NCBI RefSeq assembly: GCF_963457605.1
Contig: NZ_OY735139.1
Coordinates: 310,001 to 374,000 of the forward strand
Length of the DNA: 64,000 nt
Source of the DNA: an uncultured Gellertiella sp.
GTDB lineage: Bacteria > Pseudomonadota > Alphaproteobacteria > Rhizobiales > Rhizobiaceae
Direction of reading: 5' to 3'
The position numbers and the translations under genes were made by a program. Positions 48,401-55,380 of this stretch are shown piece after piece. Every line of letters begins with the position of its first letter. Within the stretch, counting starts at the first letter, position 1. The notes below the pieces were generated by a model. It did no database searches. It worked only from the letters and a program-made list of their open reading frames with translations, and had not been told where the DNA came from.

Positions 48401-49467
48401 CGATGCGCGACGTGCTGCGTCACGCCGTCGAGGACGCGGTTGCACGGTTCGATGGCGCGACCGAGGAAATCCGCCGCTCCGCCACCGAGATCCGCAAGGA
48501 ACTCGACATGACCCGCAGCGAACTGAAGCGCGGTGCCTTCGACCTGCCGGAAGAGGCAAAGGAAAGCGCTGCCGCCATGCGCCGCGCGGTCGCCGAGCAG
48601 ATCAAGGCGCTGCAGGACATTTCCCAGATTGTCGGCAAGTCGTCGCGGCAGTTCGAGGTGTCCGAGCAGGCCGTCCGCAGCATGGCCAATGCCGAACCTG
48701 CCAGCCGCCCCGCCGCCCCTGCTGCCCGCGAGACCGACACGGTGCTGCGTGGCAGCCTGCCCATCGAGCGCACGCCGCGTGCCGCCGAGCCAGCCCGCGA
48801 CATCCTGCGCGAGCCGCCGCGTGCGGCCCGCACCGAAGACCGCAGCGAACCCGTTGTCGAACAGCGGCTGGCCGCAAGGCCGGAACCGCAGCTCGAGGCG
48901 CGGGTACAGAACCGTGCCGACAGAAGTGTCGAGCAGCCCCGCCCGCCTGCCCCCGCAGACGGCAGGGGTGAAACCGGCGGCTGGATCAGCGATCTCCTGC
49001 GTGGCGCGTCGCGCGAAGACGACATCACCCCCGCCCCGGTCGCGCCCCGCACCGCCGTTGCCACCACCCGCCCGGTTCTCGAGGCACCGCAGCCCCGTCA
49101 GGCCGATCCGCGCAATCCGCGCCACATGGTGGAATCGCTGAATTCCCTGTCGGTCGATATCGCCCGCGCCATCGATCATGATGCCTCGGTCGACCTGTGG
49201 CGGCGCTACCAGCGCGGCGAACGGGATGTCTTCACCCGCCGCCTCTACACGCTGAAGGGCCAGCAGACCTTCGACGACATCAAGCGCAAATACGACCGTG
49301 AACCGGAATTCCGTACCGCCGTCGACCGCTACATCGCCGATTTCGAGAAACTGCTGGGAGACGTCGCCCGCACCGACCGCGACAAGTCGATCACCCAGTC
49401 CTACCTGACCTCCGATACCGGCAAGGTCTATACGATGCTCGCCCATGCCGCCGGTCGCTTCAGCTGA
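42463..49467 (+). CDS. gpr: Growth Pole Ring protein (GPR/RgsE) homologue, giant coiled-coil membrane protein
   Basis: 2334 residues from ATG 42463 (GAGGCAGGA just upstream). N-terminal cytoplasmic tail (QADKAYQALEDALQGKFD), two membrane helices at about 112-132 and 150-173, then some 1900 residues of alpha-helical, Ala/Ser/Thr/Glu-rich apolipoprotein-like repeats, a proline-rich linker (about 2080-2210) and a conserved C-terminal domain (RHMVESLNSLSVDIARAIDHD to YTMLAHAAGRF). This matches the 2115-residue GPR of Agrobacterium tumefaciens and RgsE of Sinorhizobium meliloti, which form a ring at the growing pole and organise polar peptidoglycan synthesis. Long antisense open frames here are codon-bias shadows. 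Confidence 0.85.
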   Translation: MANGRSGDPQADKAYQALEDALQGKFDEKGQQRAVARSDGREANVADNMKQRPKTAAEQAQQRRAAQEGGRPQMPEGPKGQSQPPANDGRRSSSAMLKNLEGGSMNSALRNAAVMSLLWAVAVVGLAQLLFSSQIWQISAASDVFGLPRLILLIIAIILPVMLFFAYSIMIARAQDMRNATRSMAELALRLVEPEAMASDRIMNVGQAVRREVTAMNEGIERTIARATELEALVHSEVNALERSYTDNEMRVRSLVQELGSEREAITNHVERIRSSIVGANEQLKEEMSLATEEISVRLATSGEAFAQMIDTRAAVLLEKSDTAAQNISSLLTGKTTALVDALDASGFALAREFDTRLDSISTTITHRGQEILGQFETRASTLDANTERLNAALNERANQLNETLIARTREINESLTSGQTSIAGTLDDVLMKLNTNLDEKSSTFRQNLQLTADEAVMDLDIRSGFFVERMQATTSQLSTVFDERFAEFSEAFEQRSGSLDNKLMESLARINETLSSGSESLDGILSTSIDRLGTSLNDQSFALAAALGTGQEVIENSIDLRVREITGTLESRTGEITSVLNETAYSINSNLAERTAEIASTLGARADEFTTALNSKTSEITSTLTEKTSELTSELDFRTMELTAALGARTEEITSALSSKTAEMTSALTDKTSVLTTELDYRTMELTAALGARTEEITSAVSTSTEEMSQTLSARMQEMNASLESRTGEFKAVMDHRSGEITSALTTRTAEIAGALHQAENRIGATMAERSDTLIATISTNSAALTEAMTAMESNLGTVLASRSDSLISAVASATAELAETIDARVTGLTDVFASGNSRLADTISGQTDILGTMADTTQAAIADALGRRTDDIALVLEQGRSRIDATLAERVDQMTGALTTSSTEIIGSIDRKVNDLSDALVEGSLTFGLQLETHVATAIDSVADAETRLTSSLEERAAALRRTYEDNQALIQDVLDGSASRLENTISSGTRRIEDAVSSSVNQLDGSLSTSALQIEESLNSGISRLTETLIGTSSELAITVESGVEQMQTSLQASARDIDTALQSGTGDIQSSLLAGNAQLRDALVTGTGDLRGALLNSAADIRTSLTEAQTQLDASLGLGTAQLQTALTGAQAQLDMALGQGTAQLQTALTEGYDNISGSIATGYERIDRALSTTHAQFRETLEAGNDKLDLTLKDARSQMESVLIEQATTIGATVATGASMLEMSLEDQGTALRQAIELATTDMDSRLRGTAGKIAGQLSSAALDVNNAAATATSQVEQSVDLLASRLVDTGNRVELGLNAIELRIREGVTGVATQMETAGRVFGDTLSERIQDIDRVSTEATGRLADVLDSRSSQVANTMEAGTSQIDQRLSQLDGALATGLDNVNRTIEEKAGVLAVTLRSAVTDAAGNLEAEVARTTRVLAQASDGFIDKVGAKNLEFTQSVEDRSDRIVARVSETQNRLAAQAAAVAQTFSVAGNSIVSKVAEAEGLVSSQVQAITEVLAGAERTLGAQGEQIRTSLSETGDAIRSSMAETGDALRTSLSTTSGDITSTLSDVERVLQNRNEAIRTSLEERAREIDGTLSQVDRALEARGNAVRSALEERTRDINSMLSDRSIELSSIIEDKLLPVIETYAATGREAADHISMAARTSADRLRAENAALIDAMVQRTEATAQTINQLEATLSTSVNSLIHRLAESNSGLADTVGRASEELGTVNQTMDATASRFSETAERASERVTASTRFLEGKVDRLSSISADTLAQVSSIVTRFSDHSKVLGQASELLGAAQSNLANTLEDREEALRQLAVGLVTRSDEISGTMRSLGEMVDGAFDRAEQRSSQLSGNLRQGFQSSFADVGRVLTETEKRTAQVAESLRDTMAKAGQDASQSLETSFSDVGRLLSETEKRSATAAESLRNTVSGAAQSATRMLDGAFGEAEKRALGLSERMLSSLNSSLTELDQVIDTTAKKSGSAADAMRDVLRHAVEDAVARFDGATEEIRRSATEIRKELDMTRSELKRGAFDLPEEAKESAAAMRRAVAEQIKALQDISQIVGKSSRQFEVSEQAVRSMANAEPASRPAAPAARETDTVLRGSLPIERTPRAAEPARDILREPPRAARTEDRSEPVVEQRLAARPEPQLEARVQNRADRSVEQPRPPAPADGRGETGGWISDLLRGASREDDITPAPVAPRTAVATTRPVLEAPQPRQADPRNPRHMVESLNSLSVDIARAIDHDASVDLWRRYQRGERDVFTRRLYTLKGQQTFDDIKRKYDREPEFRTAVDRYIADFEKLLGDVARTDRDKSITQSYLTSDTGKVYTMLAHAAGRFS
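44371..44570 (+). repeat. Near-identical 132-bp repeat inside gpr
   Basis: The block encoding RTMELTAALGARTEEITSA occurs twice, 132 bases (44 codons) apart (ATG-Met codons at 44383 and 44515). Since 44 = 4 x 11, this fits the 11-residue helical repeat of apolipoprotein-like proteins. Confidence 0.85.
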
Positions 49468-49493
49468 AGCAAACAGGCACCTGGACACATGGA

Positions 49494-49523
49494 AAACGGC
49501 GCCCGATGAAGGCGCCGTTTTTT
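49494..49523 (+). terminator. gpr terminator
   Basis: AAACGGCGCC (49494-49503) with GGCGCCGTTT (49511-49520), loop of 7, T run to 49523. Confidence 0.9.
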
Positions 49524-49645
49524 GTCTGCGGACTCTGGCAATGCCGTAACGGCAGGTATAGGCAAACTTGCAAGAAAACCCGCTCAAGATCTTGAAAAGA
49601 CGTCCCTATCCCTATCTGGCGATATTCAGGGAGCCCTGCGAAACC

Positions 49646-49748
49646 TAAAGTTTGTCAGGGAAAAGTGGAATCCGTTTTTCCCGAAAAGACAAACGAAAAC
49701 AAAGGGCACTAGAGTCTGTCTGGTTCAATAAGAACCTGACAGACTCTA
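49646..49748. repeat. RIME-like 103-bp double-palindrome element, intact copy
   Basis: Ends TAAAGTTTGTC and GACAGACTCTA form a near-perfect terminal inverted repeat. Inside are two hairpins: GTTTGTC..GACAAAC enclosing GGGAAAA..TTTTCCC, and AGAGTCTGTC..GACAGACTCT enclosing GGTTC..GAACC. A second copy of the same length lies at 55295-56596, split by an IS. Length and double palindrome match the rhizobial RIME1 type; sequence identity to it was not tested. It lies between convergent gpr and lipoprotein genes. Confidence 0.85.
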
Positions 49749-49753
49749 GAGTC

Positions 49754-50389
49754 TCACAGCGACGTCAACACCCAGCTGACGATATCGGCGGTGACCGAGG
49801 CAAAGGCTGCGTCCATGCCCCTGACGAAGGCGGGGTTGCCGCTGCCTGCGGCGGCTTCGGCGTGGAAGGTCTGCTGGGCGCGGATCGTGCCATTGCGGTC
49901 GTTGAGGATCTTGACGGAGATTTCGACCCTCGCCACGGAGTTGCCATTGGTCACGACTTCGAAAGCCCGGATGTCGGAGACGATCTGGTCGTCGATGGCC
50001 AGACCCTGCCCCGGTTTTCCCACGCCTGACAGCTTGCCGGTATTTTCCAGCGCATTGACAAGCCGCGCCTGCACGAGGCGCGGCAGCCGGTCGGCCCACT
50101 GTGCCCCGGCGAGATACTGGATTTCCGCCCCGCCAAGCCGGATCACGATCCGGTCACTGTCGAGCGCCTTCACGGCGGTTGGCTCGGGCACCAGTACCTG
50201 GCGTTTGCGGGCCGGTGCCGAGACCGTCGTCTTCAGCGACGAGAGGTCATAGGTATCCGGCGCGGGGCCGGTGCCGCATCCCGACAGCAGCAGCGCCAGC
50301 AGGCAGAGACTGGCGCTGGCACGTCCTGTAGCGGGCGTGACGCCCGCCGGTTTACGTGATGTGATGATCTTCAACGCCGCTGCCCTCAC
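49754..50389 (-). CDS. ABC transport auxiliary lipoprotein (PqiC/MlaB-like position in Mla operon)
   Basis: 211 residues from GTG 50389, which overlaps the mlaD stop by 4 bases. Lipobox LLALLLSGCGTG (Cys near residue 38) after the signal peptide; the mature domain (ABC_trans_aux type) has VPEPTAVKALDSDRIVIRLGGAEIQYLAGAQWADRLPRLVQARLV. Such outer membrane lipoproteins accompany MCE-type lipid transporters. Last gene of the mla operon. Confidence 0.85.
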   Translation of the reverse strand: MRAAALKIITSRKPAGVTPATGRASASLCLLALLLSGCGTGPAPDTYDLSSLKTTVSAPARKRQVLVPEPTAVKALDSDRIVIRLGGAEIQYLAGAQWADRLPRLVQARLVNALENTGKLSGVGKPGQGLAIDDQIVSDIRAFEVVTNGNSVARVEISVKILNDRNGTIRAQQTFHAEAAAGSGNPAFVRGMDAAFASVTADIVSWVLTSL

Positions 50390-51756
50390 CGCCTGATCCG
50401 CCCGTCATATTGCTTGACCGTATCGCCGCCGAAAATCAGGCGTTGCGGATTGCGGTCGAAATTGTTGATCGTCTGGTTGAGATCCTGCACGGCCTGCCGG
50501 GTTTCGCCGACCAGTGTCTGCACGTCCCTGAGCCCGCCACCCGAAAAGCGGGCGAGATTGTCGGCAATCGGACCGATCCTGGCATTCAGCGTATCGGCGA
50601 CCTTGCCGAAGGATTCCACCGTCTTGCGGGCCTGCGCGATCAGCGACTGGCTGTCATCCGAACCAACCAGCCCGTCAATCTTGACCAGAATGCCATCGAC
50701 CCTTGCCGACGCGCCGTTCAGCCGTTTCGCCATGCTGGTGGCATCCGCCACCATCTGGTCGATATCCTTGCGGCGTTTGTCCATGTCGTCGGTAACGCCG
50801 CGAATCGAGGCGATGGCGACACGGGCATCGGCGGCGGCGACCGCAACATCATCAACGGCCTTGCCGGTTTTGGCGGGGTCGATGGAGGCAAGCAGACTGT
50901 CAACTCGCGCCAGAGACTGGTTGGCCCTGTCGCCGAAGGCCTTGAAGGAATCCGCCGTCTGCTGGACCTTGCCGATGGTCACCTTCACCTGGCCGGAGGC
51001 ATCGGCCAGATCCCTGCTGACCTTTTCGGCATTGGCGAGAACCGTATCGATCTTCTTCGCATCGACCGATTTCACCAGTGTTTCCACCGAAGCCAGGGTT
51101 GCCTCGACGCGGCCCGAGACGCTGGTGACCGTCTTCGACAGGGTGCTGACACTTTTCAGGAAGTCATCGACCCCATCGGCATTGTCGCTGAGCGCCTTGG
51201 AAAAGGTCTCGGCATTCTTCACCGTATGGGCCAGCGGCGCGCGGGATTCTTCGACAAAGCCTTGCACCGCGGCAATCGCCTTGTCAGCACGTCCCATGAT
51301 CTTGTCGGCGGTGGCGAGAAGGTTGGTGACACTCGACTGGTCCGCCAGAAGCACGGCGCGCTCGCCCTTTGCCTTGGCCGATTTCAGCAGATTTTCATCG
51401 CCGGTATCGCCGCCGGACAATTCCACATAGGCAGCACCGGTCAGGCCCTGGATTTCCAGCACGGCCTTGGTGGACTTGTAGATCGGTGCATCGGCGCTGA
51501 CCTCGGTAAAGGCCACGGAAAATTGCGGATCATCGGCATCGATGGCGAGGCTGCGTACCGTGCCGATGGAAATGCCGTTGAACCGCACGGGCGAGCCGAC
51601 GCTGAGCCCATTGGCGGAGCCGGGGATGCGGATCACCAGCTCTTCCATCGGCCCGCCGCGTCCGTATTGCGCCATCCAGTAGACGAATCCGAAAGCCGCA
51701 GCGATGACGATGACGGCAAACAGGCCTACAATGGCGTAATTGGCTTTGGTTTCCAT
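50386..51756 (-). CDS. mlaD: MlaD-like MCE-domain protein
   Basis: 456 residues. N-terminal membrane anchor (AIVGLFAVIVIAAAFGFVYWMAQYG) and MCE domain (about 40-120; RIPGSANGLSVGSPVRFNG), then a long helical C-terminal part with coiled coils (about 150-440). MlaD binds phospholipid in the periplasm at the inner membrane for transport by MlaE/MlaF. It is much longer than the 183-residue E. coli MlaD, resembling Gram-negative long-tail versions. It overlaps the lipoprotein gene. Confidence 0.9.
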   Translation of the reverse strand: METKANYAIVGLFAVIVIAAAFGFVYWMAQYGRGGPMEELVIRIPGSANGLSVGSPVRFNGISIGTVRSLAIDADDPQFSVAFTEVSADAPIYKSTKAVLEIQGLTGAAYVELSGGDTGDENLLKSAKAKGERAVLLADQSSVTNLLATADKIMGRADKAIAAVQGFVEESRAPLAHTVKNAETFSKALSDNADGVDDFLKSVSTLSKTVTSVSGRVEATLASVETLVKSVDAKKIDTVLANAEKVSRDLADASGQVKVTIGKVQQTADSFKAFGDRANQSLARVDSLLASIDPAKTGKAVDDVAVAAADARVAIASIRGVTDDMDKRRKDIDQMVADATSMAKRLNGASARVDGILVKIDGLVGSDDSQSLIAQARKTVESFGKVADTLNARIGPIADNLARFSGGGLRDVQTLVGETRQAVQDLNQTINNFDRNPQRLIFGGDTVKQYDGRIRR

Positions 51757-51850
51757 AGGTCGCTCAATCCTCGATGTCGGCAGACTGCGTCACTCTTCTG
51801 CCGCAACGCTGGCCCTCAGGCCGCGTTGCTGTTCCTGCACCCATGCGACG

Positions 51851-52654
51851 TTACTTGCGCATATCGGTATTTCGCACGATGGAGCGGGCCCGCTTTCCCT
51901 TGAAATAGGACTGCACCCAAGGATCATCGAAGGCAAGCATGTCTTCTATTGTTCCTTCCACCAATACGCGTTTCTGTCCAAGCACTGCAATACGGTCACA
52001 GACAGAAAACAGACTGTCGAGATCGTGGGTCACCATATAGACCGTCAGGCCGAGCGTATCGCGCAGCTGGACGATCAACTCGTCAAATTCCGTCGCGCCA
52101 ATCGGGTCGAGGCCGGAGGTCGGCTCATCCAGGAACACCAGATCCGGATCCAGCGCCAGCGCCCGGGCGAGCGCCGCCCGCTTGATCATGCCGCCCGACA
52201 GTTCGGACGGGTACTTGTCCGCCGCATCGGGTGCAAGACCCGTCAGCGCGATCTTCAGGTGCGCCAGTTCGTCCATCAGCTTTTGCGGCAGATCCAGATA
52301 TTCGCGCATCGGCAGCTGGATGTTCTCCTTCACCGTCAGCGAGGAGAATAGTGCACCATGCTGGAAAAGCACCCCCAGCCGCATGTCGAGCGAGGTCCGG
52401 TCCTGGTCGGAGACCGAATCATAATCCGCCCCCAATATGGTGATGGAGCCGCTGCGGCGTGGCAGAAGCCGCAGCACGGTGCGCATCAGCACCGATTTGC
52501 CGGTGCCCGATGCGCCGACAAAGCCGAGAATCTCGCCGCGCCTGATGTCGAGACTGAGCTTGTCGAGAATGATCTTGTCGCCAAAGCCGACGGTCAGGTC
52601 CTTGACGGACAGGACCACTTCGCTCTTGGCTCCGGGAAGACGGGTGCGTGCCAT
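51851..52654 (-). CDS. mlaF: MlaF-like ABC ATPase
   Basis: 267 residues. Walker A GASGTGKSVLMRTVL, signature LSGGMIKRAALARAL, Walker B LVFLDEPTSGLDPIG. It powers lipid transport with MlaE and MlaD between the membranes. It follows mlaE by 3 bases and precedes mlaD by 94 bases. Confidence 0.95.
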   Translation of the reverse strand: MARTRLPGAKSEVVLSVKDLTVGFGDKIILDKLSLDIRRGEILGFVGASGTGKSVLMRTVLRLLPRRSGSITILGADYDSVSDQDRTSLDMRLGVLFQHGALFSSLTVKENIQLPMREYLDLPQKLMDELAHLKIALTGLAPDAADKYPSELSGGMIKRAALARALALDPDLVFLDEPTSGLDPIGATEFDELIVQLRDTLGLTVYMVTHDLDSLFSVCDRIAVLGQKRVLVEGTIEDMLAFDDPWVQSYFKGKRARSIVRNTDMRK

Positions 52655-52657
52655 CGC

Positions 52658-53830
52658 TCAGAACCCTATCGCTGCATAGAACACGGCAAACAGCCCATCC
52701 ATCAGGATGACCACGAAAATCGACTTCACCACCGAGGATGTCACCTGCTTGCCGAGCGATTCCGCCGAACCGCCGACCTTCAGCCCTTCGACCGCGGCCA
52801 CCACACCGATGATCAGCGCCATGAACGGTGCCTTGACCATGCCGGCAATGACTGTCGACAGGGACACCGCCTCGTGCAGGCGGGTCAGAAACACTTCGAA
52901 GGTAATGCCGGAATAGATCAGCGACACCACCGCCGCACCAAACAGGGCGGCAAAATTGGCAAGGATGGTCAGCAATGGCAGCACCACGGCCAGCGCAGCC
53001 AGACGCGGAAAGATCAGCACGCCGACCGGGTTCAGCCCCATCACCAGCAGTGCATCCACTTCTTCGCGCATCTTCATTGAGCCGATTTCGGCGGTGATCG
53101 CGCTGCCGGAGCGGCCAGCGATCATGATGGCGGTCAACAGCACGCCGATTTCGCGCAATTGCAGGATGCCGACGAGATCGACGACGAAGATTTCCGCCCC
53201 GAAGGCCCGAAGCTGGAAAGCCCCCTGCTGGGCGATGATCGCGCCGATCAGAAAGGACATCAGCAGAATGATCGGCACCGCCTGGACGCCCATATTGTCG
53301 ATCTGGTTGACGACGGCGGCAGGCGAGAGGCCGCTGCGGCGGCCGAATTTCAGCTGCCCGCCGCGCACTGCGGCACCGAGAATGTTCATCGCCGAGACGC
53401 TGTCATCCCAGAAGGAGACCGCCACCTTGCCGATCGGGGCAAAGATCCGCTCGAAGCGTGATTTCGCGGCACCGCTGCCGGCCTTCATCTCGGGCAGTCT
53501 TGCGGGAATGGCATCCAGCAATTCCTGCGTCGCTGCCGACATGCCGGAGAGCACCACTTCGGCCCCCCTGGCCGCCACCGCAACCATCATCTGCTTCAGC
53601 ACCCATGCACCGCTGGTGTCGATCTCGCTGACCCCGGCAAAATCCACCTCCAGCCGCCTGGCCGAAAAGGAGCCGCCCAACTGGCTCAGGGGCTGCAGCA
53701 CCGGCGGAAGGCCGGTATTGCGCCAGAGGCCGGACAGAACGACCCGTTGACCCTGATCGGCGTCGAGCGCCTCGATCTCTATGGCAGCGGTCAAAAGTGC
53801 GGGCGTGGTCACGGGGCGCAGACTCTGCAT
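52658..53830 (-). CDS. mlaE: MlaE-like permease with N-terminal STAS domain
   Basis: 390 residues: an N-terminal STAS-like domain (about 20-115; ARRLEVDFAGVSEIDTSGAWVLKQMM) and the MlaE permease with five to six membrane segments. The family motif EIGSMKMREEVDALLVMGLNPVGVL lies near residue 245. The STAS fusion replaces a separate MlaB. First gene of the operon mlaE-mlaF-mlaD-lipoprotein, which maintains outer membrane lipid asymmetry. Confidence 0.92.
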   Translation of the reverse strand: MQSLRPVTTPALLTAAIEIEALDADQGQRVVLSGLWRNTGLPPVLQPLSQLGGSFSARRLEVDFAGVSEIDTSGAWVLKQMMVAVAARGAEVVLSGMSAATQELLDAIPARLPEMKAGSGAAKSRFERIFAPIGKVAVSFWDDSVSAMNILGAAVRGGQLKFGRRSGLSPAAVVNQIDNMGVQAVPIILLMSFLIGAIIAQQGAFQLRAFGAEIFVVDLVGILQLREIGVLLTAIMIAGRSGSAITAEIGSMKMREEVDALLVMGLNPVGVLIFPRLAALAVVLPLLTILANFAALFGAAVVSLIYSGITFEVFLTRLHEAVSLSTVIAGMVKAPFMALIIGVVAAVEGLKVGGSAESLGKQVTSSVVKSIFVVILMDGLFAVFYAAIGF

Positions 53831-53915
53831 TCTGATTCAGGAAGTGGCGGTTTACCATGATTGGCGTCCCGTCCACTCCCCAAAATGGAGCCCATCCCGA
53901 TTTTGTCGAGCGGTC

Positions 53916-55169
53916 TCAGCGACCTGTTGCGCGAATGCCGACGCGCGAAGGCTGACGCGACCAGCCAAAGGCGGCAATTGCCAGCCCGATGAGCGCCACG
54001 CCCGCCATGATCGTATAGGCATGGCCGCCGAAAGTGACATTCAGATAGCCCGAGGCAAAGGTAACGGCGGCGATGAAGACACCGTTGTAGAAATAGTAAT
54101 TGCCCTGTGCCGAAGCCTCCTGCTCACCCCCCACGCTTTCCACGATCAGCCGCTGGATGCCGATATGGCAAAAGCCGAAGGTAATGGCATGCATGCTCTG
54201 CAGGCCGATGAAATAGGCATATTCCGTTGGCAAAGGAAACAGCAGCCAGCGCAGCATGGCCAGGGCCGAACCGATCCACATCAGCGTCCAGCTGCTCAGC
54301 AACCGGTAGAGCCGCCTCGCAAAGATGAAGGTGACCATCTCCGACAGCACGCCGGTTGCCCAGAGAAAGGCGACATTGGCCCCGGTAAAGCCCAGTTGCA
54401 GCCAGTGGATCGAGGCGAAGGTGTAGAGCATTGCATGGCTGCCCTGCACCACGGAAATGCCGATCATCGCAAATTGCAGATCCTTGCGGCGCAGGCTGCG
54501 GGGGGCAGCCGGGGACGCCGGGGACGCCGGGGACGCTGGAGCCGCCGGGGACGCTGGAGCCGCCGGGGACGCCGCGACTGCCGCAAGACTTGCCCGTCCG
54601 GTGCGGGGCGCGGTGATCCCCATGATCACCATCAGGATGAAGCCGAAGACCATGCCCGCCAGCACCACCGGTCCGCCCCACAGTTCGATGGCGTAACCGC
54701 AGATCAGCGTGCTGACAATGAAGGCCGCCGAACCCCAGACCCGCATGCGGCCATAATCATAGCCCCAGCGCCGCACCCCGGTCATGAAGAGTGATTCGGC
54801 CAGCGGCACATAGGGGGCATACACCGCGCCCTGCACGGTATAGAGCAACAGCACAGGCCAGAATGTGGTGGTGCCGAGCAGGCCGAGGGCGGTCAGCAGC
54901 GACAGCACTGCCGAGGCGATCAGCACATAGGCGCGATCCGGCAAGCGGTCGGCGATGACGCCGACAATCGGCACCATCACCACACGGATGATCAGCGGCA
55001 CGCCCTGGATCACCCCGATCTCGTAGTCGGAGAAGTTCAGCTGCTTCAGAAACACGGAAAAGAACGGCAGTGCCATGCCGTTGACGATCATCGGCGCGCA
55101 AAATACCAGCGAACTGCGAAGGCGATACCACGGCGGCGGTGCCGCTGGCGAAATGGAGGCAAGGGACAT
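53916..55169 (-). CDS. MFS transporter of the HcaT/MFS_1-like type
   Basis: 417 residues with 12 membrane segments. The N-terminal half begins SSLVFCAPMIVNGMALPFFSVFLKQLNFSDYEIG and has GVIADRLPDRAYV after helix 2. Related proteins carry 3-phenylpropionate or nucleosides; substrate unknown. The central loop (about residues 200-221) is made of seven Ser/Ala-Pro-Ala triplets encoded by a 9-bp tandem repeat. It follows mlaE by 85 bases, oriented the same way. Confidence 0.82.
   Translation of the reverse strand: MSLASISPAAPPPWYRLRSSLVFCAPMIVNGMALPFFSVFLKQLNFSDYEIGVIQGVPLIIRVVMVPIVGVIADRLPDRAYVLIASAVLSLLTALGLLGTTTFWPVLLLYTVQGAVYAPYVPLAESLFMTGVRRWGYDYGRMRVWGSAAFIVSTLICGYAIELWGGPVVLAGMVFGFILMVIMGITAPRTGRASLAAVAASPAAPASPAAPASPASPASPAAPRSLRRKDLQFAMIGISVVQGSHAMLYTFASIHWLQLGFTGANVAFLWATGVLSEMVTFIFARRLYRLLSSWTLMWIGSALAMLRWLLFPLPTEYAYFIGLQSMHAITFGFCHIGIQRLIVESVGGEQEASAQGNYYFYNGVFIAAVTFASGYLNVTFGGHAYTIMAGVALIGLAIAAFGWSRQPSRVGIRATGR
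54508..54570. repeat. Tandem 9-bp repeat in the MFS gene
   Basis: Seven 9-bp units, mostly GCCGGGGAC with two GCTGGAGCC variants, encode SPA/APA triplets in the central cytoplasmic loop of the MFS protein. The unit is a multiple of 3, so copy changes keep the frame. Confidence 0.9.
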
Positions 55170-55371
55170 GTCGGGACCTGTGCGGCGCGCAGATGTGGGA
55201 GGTGCGCCCCTGATTCCCGCAAATACTATCAGGTGTTGGCAATCCGTAAATCTAAATCGTTTGAACGCGCGTTCAGTTTCCCGCAGCCCGCCCCTAGAGT
55301 TTGTCAGGGAAAAGTGGAATCCGGTTTTCCCGAAAAGACAAACGACAACAAGGGGAGCCAGAGTCTGGCTG

Positions 55372-55380
55372 GTTCAATAT
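55372..55380. repeat. Target-site duplication, left
   Basis: GTTCAATAT, repeated at 56571-56579, flanks the IS directly. Confidence 0.9.

Noticed and set aside
43897-49587. Several minus-strand open frames of 700-788 codons inside gpr
   Set aside because: They come from the repetitive helical codon pattern of gpr and have no domain of their own.
54508-54570. 9-bp repeats considered as a CRISPR or iteron cluster
   Set aside because: They lie inside a coding sequence, in frame, and encode a simple protein spacer.
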